In this document: positions 8,136-17,138 of the stretch, piece after piece
Layout: every line of letters starts with the position of its first letter
How positions within the stretch are numbered: position 1 is the first letter of the stretch
Assembly (NCBI GenBank): GCA_031423015.1
Contig: JANPER010000246.1
Span: forward strand, 1-64,000
DNA from: DATGPD01 sp031423015
GTDB lineage: Bacteria; Planctomycetota; UBA1135; UBA2386
Direction: 5' to 3'
Length of the DNA stretch: 64,000 bases
Notes under the pieces: model-generated
Databases searched by the model: none
Told to the model about the DNA's origin: nothing
The model's input: the letters and a program-made list of their open reading frames with translations, nothing else
Made by a program: the position numbers and the translations under genes

Positions 8136-9305
8136 TTAGTTCGACAGCAGGCTGTTGAGCCAGGGCGTCAACGCCTGCGCCACCACCGTGTGTCCAGCCG
8201 GCGTAAAGTGGTAGTCGTTCGGAATCAGCAGCTCGGCGATATCGCGGCGATTGACGAGATGCGGCAACAGATCGAACACGGGTAGGTCGAGTTCGGCGCC
8301 GATGGCGTGCAGGCGCGCCTGGATCGCGCCGCGCGCATGCCCCGTCTCCGCCGTTCGGCTCGCCGCCAAGTGCTCGAACAAGCCGGGCACGTACTGCACG
8401 TAGCTCGGGATCAGGACAAGGGCGAGGCGTGTGACGCCGGCCGCCTGACGCAGGTCTGAAAGCGCCGCCCGCGCCCGCGCGCAGAGGCGGTCGATCGCCG
8501 GCGTGGACTGGGCTTGCTCGAGGAACAGCACGCTTTGGTCCGGAGCGATGCCCTGCCACAGCGCAATCTCGTCCTTGGTCAGCGCGACCCCGTGCAGGTC
8601 CATCGCCAGCGCCGGTGCGAACTGCAGGAGAAGCTGCTCGAGCTGGTAGGCGACGTTGCTGCGGACCGCGAGTCGAGCCCGGAAGGAGCGGCGCAGCAGA
8701 TGCACATGGCTGGCTTGGAACACCGGATAGCCGGCGAACACGCCGCGCTCGACCTGCAGGTCGTCGTAGAGGTCGTTCTCGACGAACACGCAGCTGACGA
8801 TGAGATCGGGCGCGAGCGCGCCCCCGACGCGCCGCAGCAAGTCAACCTGGTCGCGGATGCCGAAGCCTGGACACGCCGCGATCCCACTGGACACCGTGGT
8901 GCCGCGCTGCTTGGTCAGAAGCGAAGCGACCTGGAACGCGAACGTCTGTTCTTCTTGCACGCCCGTGCCGTAGGTCACCGAGTCACCAAGGAACAACACG
9001 CGTCGCTCGCCGCGCTGTTTCTGTTCGAGTTCCGGCCCGCGCATCCCGAGGGCGTTGTGCCGGATTCGCTGTACGCCGCCGCCGACCGTCTGCACGCCGA
9101 CGAAGTGCGCCAGCGGGCGCAGCTTGCCGGGTGCGTACTCCTCGATCGATCCGCGCGCTTGGCGCCAGATCGCGCCGCGCAGTCCGGGCGGCTCAGGGAG
9201 CACCACCTCCAACACCAGCACCGCGGCGGCGATCGCCAAGAGCATCGCGCAGGCACGCACGACGATCCGCGACCATCGCTTGCCGCCGGGCGCTGCGGCC
9301 TTCAT
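8136..9305 (-). CDS. Membrane-anchored SGNH/GDSL-family hydrolase
   Basis: A 389-residue protein with an N-terminal membrane helix (about residues 13-35) and an SGNH hydrolase domain. Block I is VLFLGDSVTYG with the nucleophile Ser109; the C-terminal NDYHFTPAGH holds the catalytic Asp/His pair. Such enzymes de-esterify or transfer acyl groups, often on exported polysaccharides. It begins inside the stop of the helicase gene upstream on the same strand (ATGA overlap), so the two are co-translated. Its substrate cannot be read from the sequence. Confidence 0.8.
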   Translation of the reverse strand: MKAAAPGGKRWSRIVVRACAMLLAIAAAVLVLEVVLPEPPGLRGAIWRQARGSIEEYAPGKLRPLAHFVGVQTVGGGVQRIRHNALGMRGPELEQKQRGERRVLFLGDSVTYGTGVQEEQTFAFQVASLLTKQRGTTVSSGIAACPGFGIRDQVDLLRRVGGALAPDLIVSCVFVENDLYDDLQVERGVFAGYPVFQASHVHLLRRSFRARLAVRSNVAYQLEQLLLQFAPALAMDLHGVALTKDEIALWQGIAPDQSVLFLEQAQSTPAIDRLCARARAALSDLRQAAGVTRLALVLIPSYVQYVPGLFEHLAASRTAETGHARGAIQARLHAIGAELDLPVFDLLPHLVNRRDIAELLIPNDYHFTPAGHTVVAQALTPWLNSLLSN

Positions 9306-11311
9306 CCCAGCTCGAACTGCCGCTTCGCGTCGACGGCGTCGCGATTGATGCTGACCATGGCTTCATCGAGCCGGTGCCGCAGCGAGTAGCCCGCCGGCAC
9401 CGCGTGCCGCAGCTGCCGCATCATCTGGATCGCCATGCGCAGGGTTCGCACCAGGTCGCCACCATCGGCGCCCGCCAAGCGCTCGGTGTCGGCGAGCGAG
9501 GCTCCCTTGCTCCAGGCGACGACGGCGCCCGAGATGCCGAAGTCAGGCGACTTGATCGGGGCTGCAAAGCCACGCAACCGTTCGATCGCCGAGAACCGGC
9601 GCACCGCCTGGTCGACGCGTGTGCGCATGCGCCCCATCCCGCTGGGCAGCTCGGTGGGGCCGTCGCTCCGCCGTTCTTCGTGCACCAACGCGGTGAAGGT
9701 CGCGCACAGCTGATGCATGTCCATTTCGTCGAGCACGCCGTCGAACAGCAGCTCAGTGACCTGGATCTCGTAGCCGTTGATGGTCTGCGCCATCGTGCCG
9801 CGCGGCAACAGCCCGTCGTCGCCGATGTAGCCGGCCTCCACGAGGACATCGATGCGGGCGCGCAACGCCGCGTGTGCCAGCATGCGGGCGCGGGCGCGGA
9901 ACTTCTCGGAGCCGCCGGCCGCCGCTTGGAACGCGGCAAACGAGCGGTCGTAAGCGTCCAGCAGGCCGAGGCCCATCCGCTCGTACAGGTTCAGGATGGT
10001 CGAGTACGACAGGTTGAAGCGGGACGTCACCGGCTCGACCTTGTCGCCGAACAGCTTGACCAACGGCGCCTCCTCGAGGTCGTCGTCGTCGAGGATCGAG
10101 ATCACGGTGCCCTCGGTGTCGATGCCCTGCCGGCCGGCTCGCCCGGCCATTTGCAAGTAGTCGCGCGTGCGCATGTAGTCGAACGACACGCCATCGAACT
10201 TGCGCAGGCTGTCGAACACCACGGCGCGAGCTGGCATGTTGATCCCAAGCGCGAACGTCTCGGTCGTGAACAGCAGCTTGAGCAACCCCGAAGTGAACAA
10301 GCGCTCGACGATCTCCTTGTGGATCGGCAGCATGCCCGCGTGGTGGTAGCCCACTCCGCCCTCGGCGCGCGCACAGATCGCCTGCAGGGCGACGTCGCGG
10401 TCGGGTCGGAGTTCGAACTTCGCGCAGATCTCGTCGAACAACTGACCGACCCGCTGGCGCTCGTCGTTTCGAATTGGCGGCCGGCCAACGTTGGCCTTCG
10501 CCTTGATCTCGCACTCCTTGCGCGAGAAGCAGAAGAACAGGATCGGCAGCAGGCGCTCGTCGATCGCGTATTGGAGCACCGTCTCGGTCTGCACCTGCGC
10601 CTGCCGCGGCGTGCGTCGCCGACTGCGCCCGTCGTCTCGGCCGCGCCCGCGTCCGTGGCGCGGTCGTTCTTGGTGCTTGCCGCGGCGCATGTTCTGCAGC
10701 GCGCGCTTGCGCTGTGCCAAGTCGAACATCCCGGTGCCGACGTGAAACAGCAGATGCCGCAACGGCACCGGCCGCTTGTCGTGGCGGATCACCGCGAGTT
10801 GCGGCGTGCGCGTTTGCTCGATCCACTTGCCGAACTCGACCAAGTTGCTGATGGTCGCCGACAAGCACACGAAGCGGACGTGCTCGGGGGCGAAGATCAG
10901 ACTCTCCTCCCACACGGTGCCGCGCTCCGGATCGTCGAGGAAGTGGATCTCGTCGAAGATCACGAAGTCCACGTCATGGAAGCGACGCGGGTCTTCGAAC
11001 ACCGCGTTGCGAAAGATCTCCGTCGTCATGATGACGAGGGGTGCCTCCGGGTTGAGACTCAGATCGCCGGTCATCAGGCCGACGTCGATGCCGTCTGCCT
11101 TGAAGTCGCGGTACTTCTGGTTGGACAGCGCCTTGACCGGACTCGTGTAGATCGCGCGGCGGCCCTTGCTCACGGCTTCCTCGACCGCGTATTCCGCCAC
11201 CAACGTCTTGCCCGCACCCGTCGGCGCCGACAGCAGCACGTTCTTCCCTTGATGAATCGCCTCGACGGCTTGCACCTGGAACGAGGTCAGTGTGTAGCCC
11301 TTGAACTGCAT
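9302..11311 (-). CDS. Ski2/Mtr4-like DExH RNA helicase
   Basis: A 669-residue superfamily 2 helicase: Q-motif-like FQVQAVEAIHQGKN, Walker A SAPTGAGKT, DEIH box, LSATISN, FALGINMPAR and QMAGRAGRQG, followed by a DSHCT-like C-terminal region (IERLRGF, then VRTLRMAIQMMRQL). The family unwinds structured RNA and in eukaryotes feeds the exosome; bacterial members occur in several phyla. Between the two RecA-like domains there is an Arg/Gly-rich basic insertion (around residues 212-245, with HGRGRGRDDGR) that could bind RNA. An in-frame stop lies just upstream, so there is no N-terminal extension. Confidence 0.88.
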   Translation of the reverse strand: MQFKGYTLTSFQVQAVEAIHQGKNVLLSAPTGAGKTLVAEYAVEEAVSKGRRAIYTSPVKALSNQKYRDFKADGIDVGLMTGDLSLNPEAPLVIMTTEIFRNAVFEDPRRFHDVDFVIFDEIHFLDDPERGTVWEESLIFAPEHVRFVCLSATISNLVEFGKWIEQTRTPQLAVIRHDKRPVPLRHLLFHVGTGMFDLAQRKRALQNMRRGKHQERPRHGRGRGRDDGRSRRRTPRQAQVQTETVLQYAIDERLLPILFFCFSRKECEIKAKANVGRPPIRNDERQRVGQLFDEICAKFELRPDRDVALQAICARAEGGVGYHHAGMLPIHKEIVERLFTSGLLKLLFTTETFALGINMPARAVVFDSLRKFDGVSFDYMRTRDYLQMAGRAGRQGIDTEGTVISILDDDDLEEAPLVKLFGDKVEPVTSRFNLSYSTILNLYERMGLGLLDAYDRSFAAFQAAAGGSEKFRARARMLAHAALRARIDVLVEAGYIGDDGLLPRGTMAQTINGYEIQVTELLFDGVLDEMDMHQLCATFTALVHEERRSDGPTELPSGMGRMRTRVDQAVRRFSAIERLRGFAAPIKSPDFGISGAVVAWSKGASLADTERLAGADGGDLVRTLRMAIQMMRQLRHAVPAGYSLRHRLDEAMVSINRDAVDAKRQFELG

Positions 11312-11589
11312 ACGGCATGCGCAGCATCCTCGGCGCGCGCGTTGGTTGCATCGTCAATCTGAGGTCGACGTCTGAGTCATCGTCTGAGTCGTCGCCAGGG
11401 CGCCCTTTGCTCACCATTGCAGGCTTCTCCACAAGTTGCTGGAGGGCGTCGTGAACTGAATCAAGGTGGTTGATTCCGCCTAGAGCCTCGCTAACTTCCC
11501 ACATCTTGTTGGTGCTCCAGGGCGGAGCACTACTCGTAGTTTGCAGGTCTACATTCGTGCGCCTCAGTGAGGCCCCTGGGAGGTGATCC
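11312..11589. other. Divergent intergenic region
   Basis: A 278-base region between the minus-strand helicase and the plus-strand small protein. It holds a 12-bp near-perfect tandem repeat (GTCTGAGTCATC then GTCTGAGTCGTC, about 11373-11396), a perfect 7-bp inverted repeat at 11512-11530, a hairpin at 11561-11573 and a TACATT hexamer at 11550-11555 that may be a -10 element for the plus-strand gene. No convincing gene is present. Confidence 0.5.
11512..11530. promoter_or_regulatory. Perfect inverted repeat, operator or RNA hairpin candidate
   Basis: GTGCTCC (11512-11518) and GGAGCAC (11524-11530) form a perfect 7-bp inverted repeat with a 5-base spacer. It lies between divergent genes and upstream of the candidate -10 element, a usual place for an operator; no T-run follows, so a terminator is unlikely. 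Confidence 0.4.
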
Positions 11590-11847
11590 ATGAAGAACGT
11601 CGATACCGGCAGCCAAATGCACCGCAGGCTGTCTCAGATCAAAGTCACCGCGCGTCTGCTCGAGCACGAGCTCGATCTGGCCAAGGACAACAAAGACGTG
11701 AGTCTGGATCGCTCGCTGGCCGACAGCGTGCTGGAGACGCTGCAGGTCTTCATCGAGGATTTCGACCAGCTGATGGGCACACCGACGCGCGTCGAGAACA
11801 CGCGTTCGGCAGAGCCACAGAAGCCGGCCGTGACCCGGTTGAACTGA
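11590..11847 (+). CDS. Small helical protein of unknown function
   Basis: An 85-residue protein not recognised as a known family. It is mostly charged, amphipathic helix (HRRLSQIKVTARLLEHELDL, then LADSVLETLQVFIEDFDQLM) and could be a short coiled coil. It has the best Shine-Dalgarno in the window, GGGAGGTGAT five bases before the ATG, and a GCCTC-AGT-GAGGC hairpin at 11561-11573 just before it, so translation is probably strong and may be regulated. It precedes the FtsQ-like gene by 52 bases. Confidence 0.7.
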   Translation: MKNVDTGSQMHRRLSQIKVTARLLEHELDLAKDNKDVSLDRSLADSVLETLQVFIEDFDQLMGTPTRVENTRSAEPQKPAVTRLN

Positions 11848-11899
11848 GGCGGTTGCGCGGCCCACGCTCCGACGATGACTCGTCGCGGCGTGCGTCGGC

Positions 11900-12859
11900 G
11901 TGAACGTCGCATTGGCCGTGGCTCGACGCATCGACAGCGATGACTGGTCAGCGCGTCACCACACACGCTTGCGTGTATGGTGTCTACGCGTTGGTTTGGT
12001 GTCGTCGTTGGTGCTCACCGTCGCCCTGGCTGGCCCACGCGCCTGGGCGGTTACCCGTGCGCGCGCCGCCTCGCTTCAGGCGTCACTCCCGGTGGGGCCT
12101 CGCGTCGATCTCGACCGCGTCGGCTTCGTCGAGTTGCCGTCTTGGCTGCGGGGCGACCTGCTGACGCTGGTCGCCTTGGACCTGGCGCCAGCGCTCGGAC
12201 GTGAAGTTGGCCTCACCGACGACGCCGCTGCCGCCGCATTCCTGGCCGACCTGGGCGCGGTCGCGTGGGTGCGGGATGCTGCCTTGCAGCGCGTCTACCC
12301 GGACCGATTGTTGGCTCGGCTGACGCTGCGTCAGCCCGTGATCCACCTGGCCGTCGACGGTCGCAGCATGGCGCTCGACGGCGACGGCATGTGCTTGCCG
12401 TGTCCACCGCACACCGACCTGCCGGTCGTTCACTTGTCAGATCCCCAACAGGGCGCACAGCCGGCCATCGGCATGGTCGGAAAGCTCCACCCAGATGCAT
12501 GCGTACGCGCCGCGGCGGCGGTCGCTGCCGAGTGGGCAAAGGACATCGCGCCTCGATTGCCGGCCGCGCCGGCGCTCCGCAGCGTGGATGCGACCAACCT
12601 TGGCTACCGTGCAGATCCGACCCGGTTGTGCGAGGTGCGGGTGGCACTGGCACGCGCCGACGGCCAGCTCGTGTGGTTCGACTACGACCATCCACCAGAC
12701 AGTGACGCGCCGCGGGTGCCGGCAACCAACAAGGTCGCGGTGTTGCAACAGGTCTTGGCGGCTCACCCGGGTCTGCTGGGGCTCGCCCGAGCCGACCTCA
12801 GATTCAAGCAACGCTGGCAAGCATGGATAGAACTCGATGCCGGCGTGGCGCCGCGCTGA
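11900..12859 (+). CDS. FtsQ/DivIB-like single-pass POTRA protein
   Basis: A 319-residue protein with a short cytoplasmic N-terminus, one membrane helix (around residues 27-50, LVSSLVLTVALAGPRAWAV) and an exported domain. The segment AVAWVRDAALQRVYPDRLLA followed by LTLRQPVIHLAVDG and ALDGDGMCLP matches the end of the FtsQ POTRA domain (PWV.xA.VxRxxPxxL, ExxPxA, LVDxxG). FtsQ organises the divisome. Here it is away from any dcw cluster and sits beside a signalling operon, so a divergent role is possible. Start is the GTG at 11900. Confidence 0.6.
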   Translation: MNVALAVARRIDSDDWSARHHTRLRVWCLRVGLVSSLVLTVALAGPRAWAVTRARAASLQASLPVGPRVDLDRVGFVELPSWLRGDLLTLVALDLAPALGREVGLTDDAAAAAFLADLGAVAWVRDAALQRVYPDRLLARLTLRQPVIHLAVDGRSMALDGDGMCLPCPPHTDLPVVHLSDPQQGAQPAIGMVGKLHPDACVRAAAAVAAEWAKDIAPRLPAAPALRSVDATNLGYRADPTRLCEVRVALARADGQLVWFDYDHPPDSDAPRVPATNKVAVLQQVLAAHPGLLGLARADLRFKQRWQAWIELDAGVAPR

Positions 12860-12884
12860 CCGAATGATGTTCTTCGACTAGACT
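12856..12884 (+). promoter_or_regulatory. Sigma-70-type promoter candidate for the kinase operon
   Basis: CTGACC (12856-12861), 17 bases, TAGACT (12879-12884). It overlaps the stop of the FtsQ-like gene and precedes the kinase gene by about 36 bases, so the kinase operon probably has its own promoter. Confidence 0.5.
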
Positions 12885-12920
12885 GAAGGCGCGTTCGCAG
12901 TGCGATCGCCCTGCTCGACA

Positions 12921-15900
12921 ATGAAAATCTGTCTCGTCTGCGAGGGCGTGACGTCGACCGACGTGACGGCGTGCGCGTCCTGTGGTGGACGCCTACTCCG
13001 CTTGGACGAGATCCACTTCCCGGTCCGACGTGGCGAGGAAGACGCCGCGCATCCGCTGCTGGGCGCCTTGATCGATGGCAAGTACCGCGTCGCCGGGGTG
13101 CTCGGTCGAGGCGGCATGGGGACGGTGTTTCGCGCGGTGCACGAGGTCTCCCTGGTGCCGACCGCCCTCAAGCTCTTGCACCCGCGGCTGGCCGGCCGCG
13201 TCGAGTACCGCGCCCAGTTCCTGGCCGAAGCTCGCAAGGCCGGCCGCGTGGTGCACGAGCACACGGCTCGCATCCTGGACGTTGGCGAGACCCAGGACGG
13301 GTCGATCTACATCGCGCAGGAACTGGCGCCCGGCAACACGATGCAGGAGTGGTTGGCCAGCGAACGTTGGCCGCCGCAGGTGCTGGTCGAGATCTTGCGT
13401 CAGGTGTGCGGCGCGCTGGTGGCCGCACATGCCGTTGGCTTGGTGCACCGCGACCTGACGCCGCGCAACGTGATGGTGGACGTCAGGCAGGGAGCGTTGC
13501 ACGTCAAGGTGCTCGACTTCGGCATTGCCCGCGGCGTCGCTGAGCGCGGGGGCGGCGCCGGCGATGACAGCCTGTTCGCCAGCCCGCCGTATGCGGCGCC
13601 CGAACATCTCGCAGGCGAGGCGGTGGATGGTCGCGCCGACTTGTACGGCCTGGGTGTGATCGCCTATGAAGCGTTGTGCGGGCGGGTGCCGACGCCAGGC
13701 TCGACGTCACGCGACTTTGCCGCGGCTACCTTGGCCGGCGAACTCCTGCCTCTGTCGCCGCGAGAGTGGGCTCCGAAGCCGCTTCTCGCGCTGATCAAGC
13801 ACTTGCTCGCACGACGAGCCGACGATCGTCCTGAGTCGGCGGCCGACGTGCTCACCAGCCTCGACGCGATCGCCTCGCCCCGCAACACCCGCGTGCGCAT
13901 CGGGTCGCTCGCTCTGTTGCTGTCGGCAACGATCTTGTTTGGCATCGCCTTCCGCGCGTCGCCCCCGGCGCCGTTCCTGAGCTCGGCGCCCGGACAGTCG
14001 CTGGAACTCAGAGCGTCGATGCCGCGTGGCACCGAGGTACAGGCCCTGCGGAGCGAGGCGCTGTTTCCGCTACGCTGCGACTTTGGCGCCTTCGACGCGC
14101 GCCGTCTGACGGCCGAGGTCTGGCAGAACGGCGAGGCGGTGTGGCGCCAAGATCTGCGGCCCCTGGTGCGCGACGGTTCATTGGTGCTCGATCGGCCGCA
14201 GCCGGAGTACCTCAGTCTGGTCGACAACATCGCGTTGCACTCGCGGTCCGGACCGGTCTTCTTGAAGTTCGTCGTCGCCGGATCGCCGCCGCTCGCCTAC
14301 GCCGTGTTGCAGCTCGACGACGCCCCGCCGCGTGTCGGGTTGTCGCTGCAGAAGGCTGGATCCGACGGCACGGTGAACGCCGAAACCAATCTGCACATCG
14401 AGATGGACGAGGATCATCCCGGCACGCTGGAGCTGAGGGTGACTTGGGCCGGCACGCAGCGGCTGCTGCAGCTGCCAGTCGACGCGCGGCAAGCCGAGGC
14501 GGTCAGCTCCATCGACCTGCTCGGGACGCTGTTTGCGCCACCTACGCCCGTGCGCAGCGTCACGCTGCAGTTGGTGGCCGAGGATCGGGCAGGCAATCGA
14601 GCTGAGAGCGCGCCCGTACTTTGCCCTGCCATCGACCTCGGTGCGCCGACCATCACGCGCGTGGTGGGTGCCCAAGGCGAGGCGCGCACGCTGATCTTCG
14701 GCTCGAACGGCGTGCGCTTGCGCGTCGAGTGCAGCAAGCACGAAGCCGATCTGCAGGTGTCGTTCGGACCAAAGGGTGGAGTGCAGACGCCGTGTACCGA
14801 CGTGGTCGAGCATGGCTCAGGACTCAACGCGACGTGGATGCCCGGCACTCAGCCGCTGGAGGATGGGCGGTACGAGCTTTGGTTGCGCGACGCTGCCGGC
14901 AACGGGCAAAGCTTTGCCGAAGCGTTCACGATTGCCTCGCGGCGCCTCGATGCCGTGCTGAGTGCGCTCGCGGCCGAGGTCGAGTCGTCGGCGCTGCGCG
15001 GTCGCGCCGTCGTCACCAGTAACGGCATCCTCAGTGATGGCCGACCGCTGTGGCTCGAGTTCGTGTGCAACAGCCTCTACCAGCCAAAGTCGATCGAGCT
15101 GATGAACGTCGATGGCGCGCAAGTCGTGACGCAGGCGGTGCGACTCAGCGCGACTCGCGACGGCGGCGCAGTGGTCGAGATCGACGAGTTGGCGGACGGG
15201 CGTTACAGCCTGACCGTGCGCTCAGGCACGGTCTTCGATGGCGATCAGCAGGACGCCGTCTACCCGTTGCTCGTGCGCCGCGACCCACCGACGCTGCACT
15301 TGCCGGCGACGGCGCGTCGGCGTTTTCTGCCGCAACTCGCCGAGGTCGGGGCCATCGCTTGGCAAGACGGCGTCCTGGCCGACGGGAGAGCCTGGAGTCT
15401 GCAGCCGGCGGACGCGCGTTGGCTGCGGGGCAACATCTGGTTCGGGCGCGGGCGGCCCACGGCGTTTCCGCTACCCGAGCGCACGCAGGCGAATGACGCG
15501 TTGCTGCCGCGGCTCAAGCCTTGGCCGGGCGAGAACGTTCTTGGGCTCAGTGTCCGCGATGCGTTGGATCGACCAGTGCTCGTGTTGCTTGGCGAGACCG
15601 CGGCGCCGCTGCTCGCTGGAGTCGTCGACGAGCCTGACCAACCCGCTTGCGAACTGGCCCGCTTCTTCTGGCACACCGACCCGCCGCGCCCCCGATCCAC
15701 CGAAGTGCGGGTCGAGCACGGGCAGGCGGCGCGCTTCGTGATCGACGCACCGTTGCCCTACGTGGGTGAAGATGGCCTGGAGCTGTACGTGGACAGCTTC
15801 CCCTGTCGGCCCAGAGTCATCACGCCGTCCCGCGACGGCGGCGTCAGCGTCGAGTTCGCCCTACCCTTCGAGCACGTGCAGGCCGCGGCGCGCCTGGTTG

Positions 15901-17138
15901 ACCTGTCTGCCGAGCAGTTTGCCGACAACAGGATCAGCGAGCCGTTCGACCTGTGGCTGGCTGCACCCGATGGCCGCTACCAGTTTGTCGTTCGCGCGCA
16001 CACGAATCGGACCACACTCGAACCGGTGGTGCTCGGCGCCACGCCGCAGGCTGCGCTGCCGGCGAGCCTGCGTAGCGTCATGATGCTGCCGGTGCTGGCG
16101 CCGCGATCGCCGCGCACGTGGCAGGATCCGGTGCCGGACACGGTCGAGGCGCGGAGCACGTTCAGGCCGGGGCCCGCGCTGGACGTGCGCAACGTCGAGG
16201 ACTGCTACTTGCAGCAACACGAGACGACGCGCGAACAGTACGCGCAGGTCGCGGTGGCGATCGCCGCGCTCGCGGGACACGCCGGTCTGCCGATCGCGGA
16301 TCTGGTGCACCAGGGTGATCCGCGCGGCGCAGCGCGCTTGCGCCTCGAGAACCTGGTGCCACACTCGTACTCCGGCGCAGCGGCGTTCGAGGGCGCGGTG
16401 CAAGCGGAGCCCAAGCGCGCCGTGGCCGGCTTGGACTTCTTCCAGGCCTACACCTTCGCGCGCGCGGTGGGTTGGCTGCTCGCCAGCAAGCCAGACCTAT
16501 TCCGGCTGCCGACCGGCGTCGAGTTGGAACTCGCGGCGCTGGGGTCGGCGCATCAGACCAGCCAAGTGAACGCTGTTCTCAACGCTGCCGCGCGCGGCGC
16601 CGGTGTGCGCATCGCGGCGGCGCAGGCGGCGTTCGTCGCACGCTCGGCCGGTCGCGGGTGGCCACCGACCGCCGCCGAACTTGCGGCGGCAGGGGATCGC
16701 GTGGAGACCGAACTCGGGACGGAGATGACTGGCCTGGACTTTGGCGTGCGCGAATGGGTCGCCGACCTGCCAGTACTGGTGGCCGAGCGCACTCGCTTGC
16801 TCGCTTCGTCGACCGACCACGTGCGGCACTTGGAAGCCGCGACTGAGTTGGCGGCCGCGGCCGGGCCAGGAGAGGGGGGCGCCTCGGTCTTGGATCGCAA
16901 CCTGCTGCGCCTTGGCGTGGTGCGCGGTCTGGCGCTCGATGAGCTGCCGTCGATGCACGGTGAGCCAGGCGCTTCGAGGGGGCGCTATGGATTCGGCGTG
17001 CCTGGCGTGGTGCGAGTCCTGCAGCTGGCGCGTGACGGAAGCGGCGTGTTGCCAAACGAGTCAGACCCACACCTGCCCTCGATCGGCATGCGTCTTTGCG
17101 GCGGGCGAGCGTTCCTTGCATGGGTGCGCGGCAAGTGA
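12921..17138 (+). CDS. Transmembrane Ser/Thr protein kinase with Ig-like and degenerate FGE-sulfatase-fold exported region
   Basis: A 1,405-residue receptor-like kinase. Order of parts: zinc-ribbon-like C4-x2-C7 and C18-x2-C21; Hanks-type kinase from about residue 55 (LGRGGMGTVF; Lys84; HRDLTPRN with Asp178; DFG 199-201; AAPEHL); membrane helix about 326-345; a long exported part with Ig-like repeats bearing EDRAGN and RDAAGN motifs; and a C-terminal FGE-sulfatase-like domain (about 1090-1400; VAGLDFFQAYTFARAVG, RLPTGVELELAALG, GVREWV, IGMRLCGG) without catalytic cysteines, probably a ligand-binding fold. The usual Lys of HRDLKP is Thr180. GTG at 12900 is an alternative start. The stop overlaps the lipoprotein gene. 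Confidence 0.85.
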   Translation: MKICLVCEGVTSTDVTACASCGGRLLRLDEIHFPVRRGEEDAAHPLLGALIDGKYRVAGVLGRGGMGTVFRAVHEVSLVPTALKLLHPRLAGRVEYRAQFLAEARKAGRVVHEHTARILDVGETQDGSIYIAQELAPGNTMQEWLASERWPPQVLVEILRQVCGALVAAHAVGLVHRDLTPRNVMVDVRQGALHVKVLDFGIARGVAERGGGAGDDSLFASPPYAAPEHLAGEAVDGRADLYGLGVIAYEALCGRVPTPGSTSRDFAAATLAGELLPLSPREWAPKPLLALIKHLLARRADDRPESAADVLTSLDAIASPRNTRVRIGSLALLLSATILFGIAFRASPPAPFLSSAPGQSLELRASMPRGTEVQALRSEALFPLRCDFGAFDARRLTAEVWQNGEAVWRQDLRPLVRDGSLVLDRPQPEYLSLVDNIALHSRSGPVFLKFVVAGSPPLAYAVLQLDDAPPRVGLSLQKAGSDGTVNAETNLHIEMDEDHPGTLELRVTWAGTQRLLQLPVDARQAEAVSSIDLLGTLFAPPTPVRSVTLQLVAEDRAGNRAESAPVLCPAIDLGAPTITRVVGAQGEARTLIFGSNGVRLRVECSKHEADLQVSFGPKGGVQTPCTDVVEHGSGLNATWMPGTQPLEDGRYELWLRDAAGNGQSFAEAFTIASRRLDAVLSALAAEVESSALRGRAVVTSNGILSDGRPLWLEFVCNSLYQPKSIELMNVDGAQVVTQAVRLSATRDGGAVVEIDELADGRYSLTVRSGTVFDGDQQDAVYPLLVRRDPPTLHLPATARRRFLPQLAEVGAIAWQDGVLADGRAWSLQPADARWLRGNIWFGRGRPTAFPLPERTQANDALLPRLKPWPGENVLGLSVRDALDRPVLVLLGETAAPLLAGVVDEPDQPACELARFFWHTDPPRPRSTEVRVEHGQAARFVIDAPLPYVGEDGLELYVDSFPCRPRVITPSRDGGVSVEFALPFEHVQAAARLVDLSAEQFADNRISEPFDLWLAAPDGRYQFVVRAHTNRTTLEPVVLGATPQAALPASLRSVMMLPVLAPRSPRTWQDPVPDTVEARSTFRPGPALDVRNVEDCYLQQHETTREQYAQVAVAIAALAGHAGLPIADLVHQGDPRGAARLRLENLVPHSYSGAAAFEGAVQAEPKRAVAGLDFFQAYTFARAVGWLLASKPDLFRLPTGVELELAALGSAHQTSQVNAVLNAAARGAGVRIAAAQAAFVARSAGRGWPPTAAELAAAGDRVETELGTEMTGLDFGVREWVADLPVLVAERTRLLASSTDHVRHLEAATELAAAAGPGEGGASVLDRNLLRLGVVRGLALDELPSMHGEPGASRGRYGFGVPGVVRVLQLARDGSGVLPNESDPHLPSIGMRLCGGRAFLAWVRGK

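Noticed and set aside
9131..11362. Long plus-strand open frame opposite the helicase
   Set aside because: It mirrors the helicase gene; high GC makes antisense frames long, and its composition is not protein-like.
11312..11591. Minus-strand acidic open frame upstream of the helicase as an N-terminal extension
   Set aside because: It is in a different frame and an in-frame TGA lies just upstream of the helicase ATG.
16189..17138. Active formylglycine-generating enzyme at the kinase C-terminus
   Set aside because: The catalytic cysteines and much of the active-site signature are missing; treated as a binding fold.
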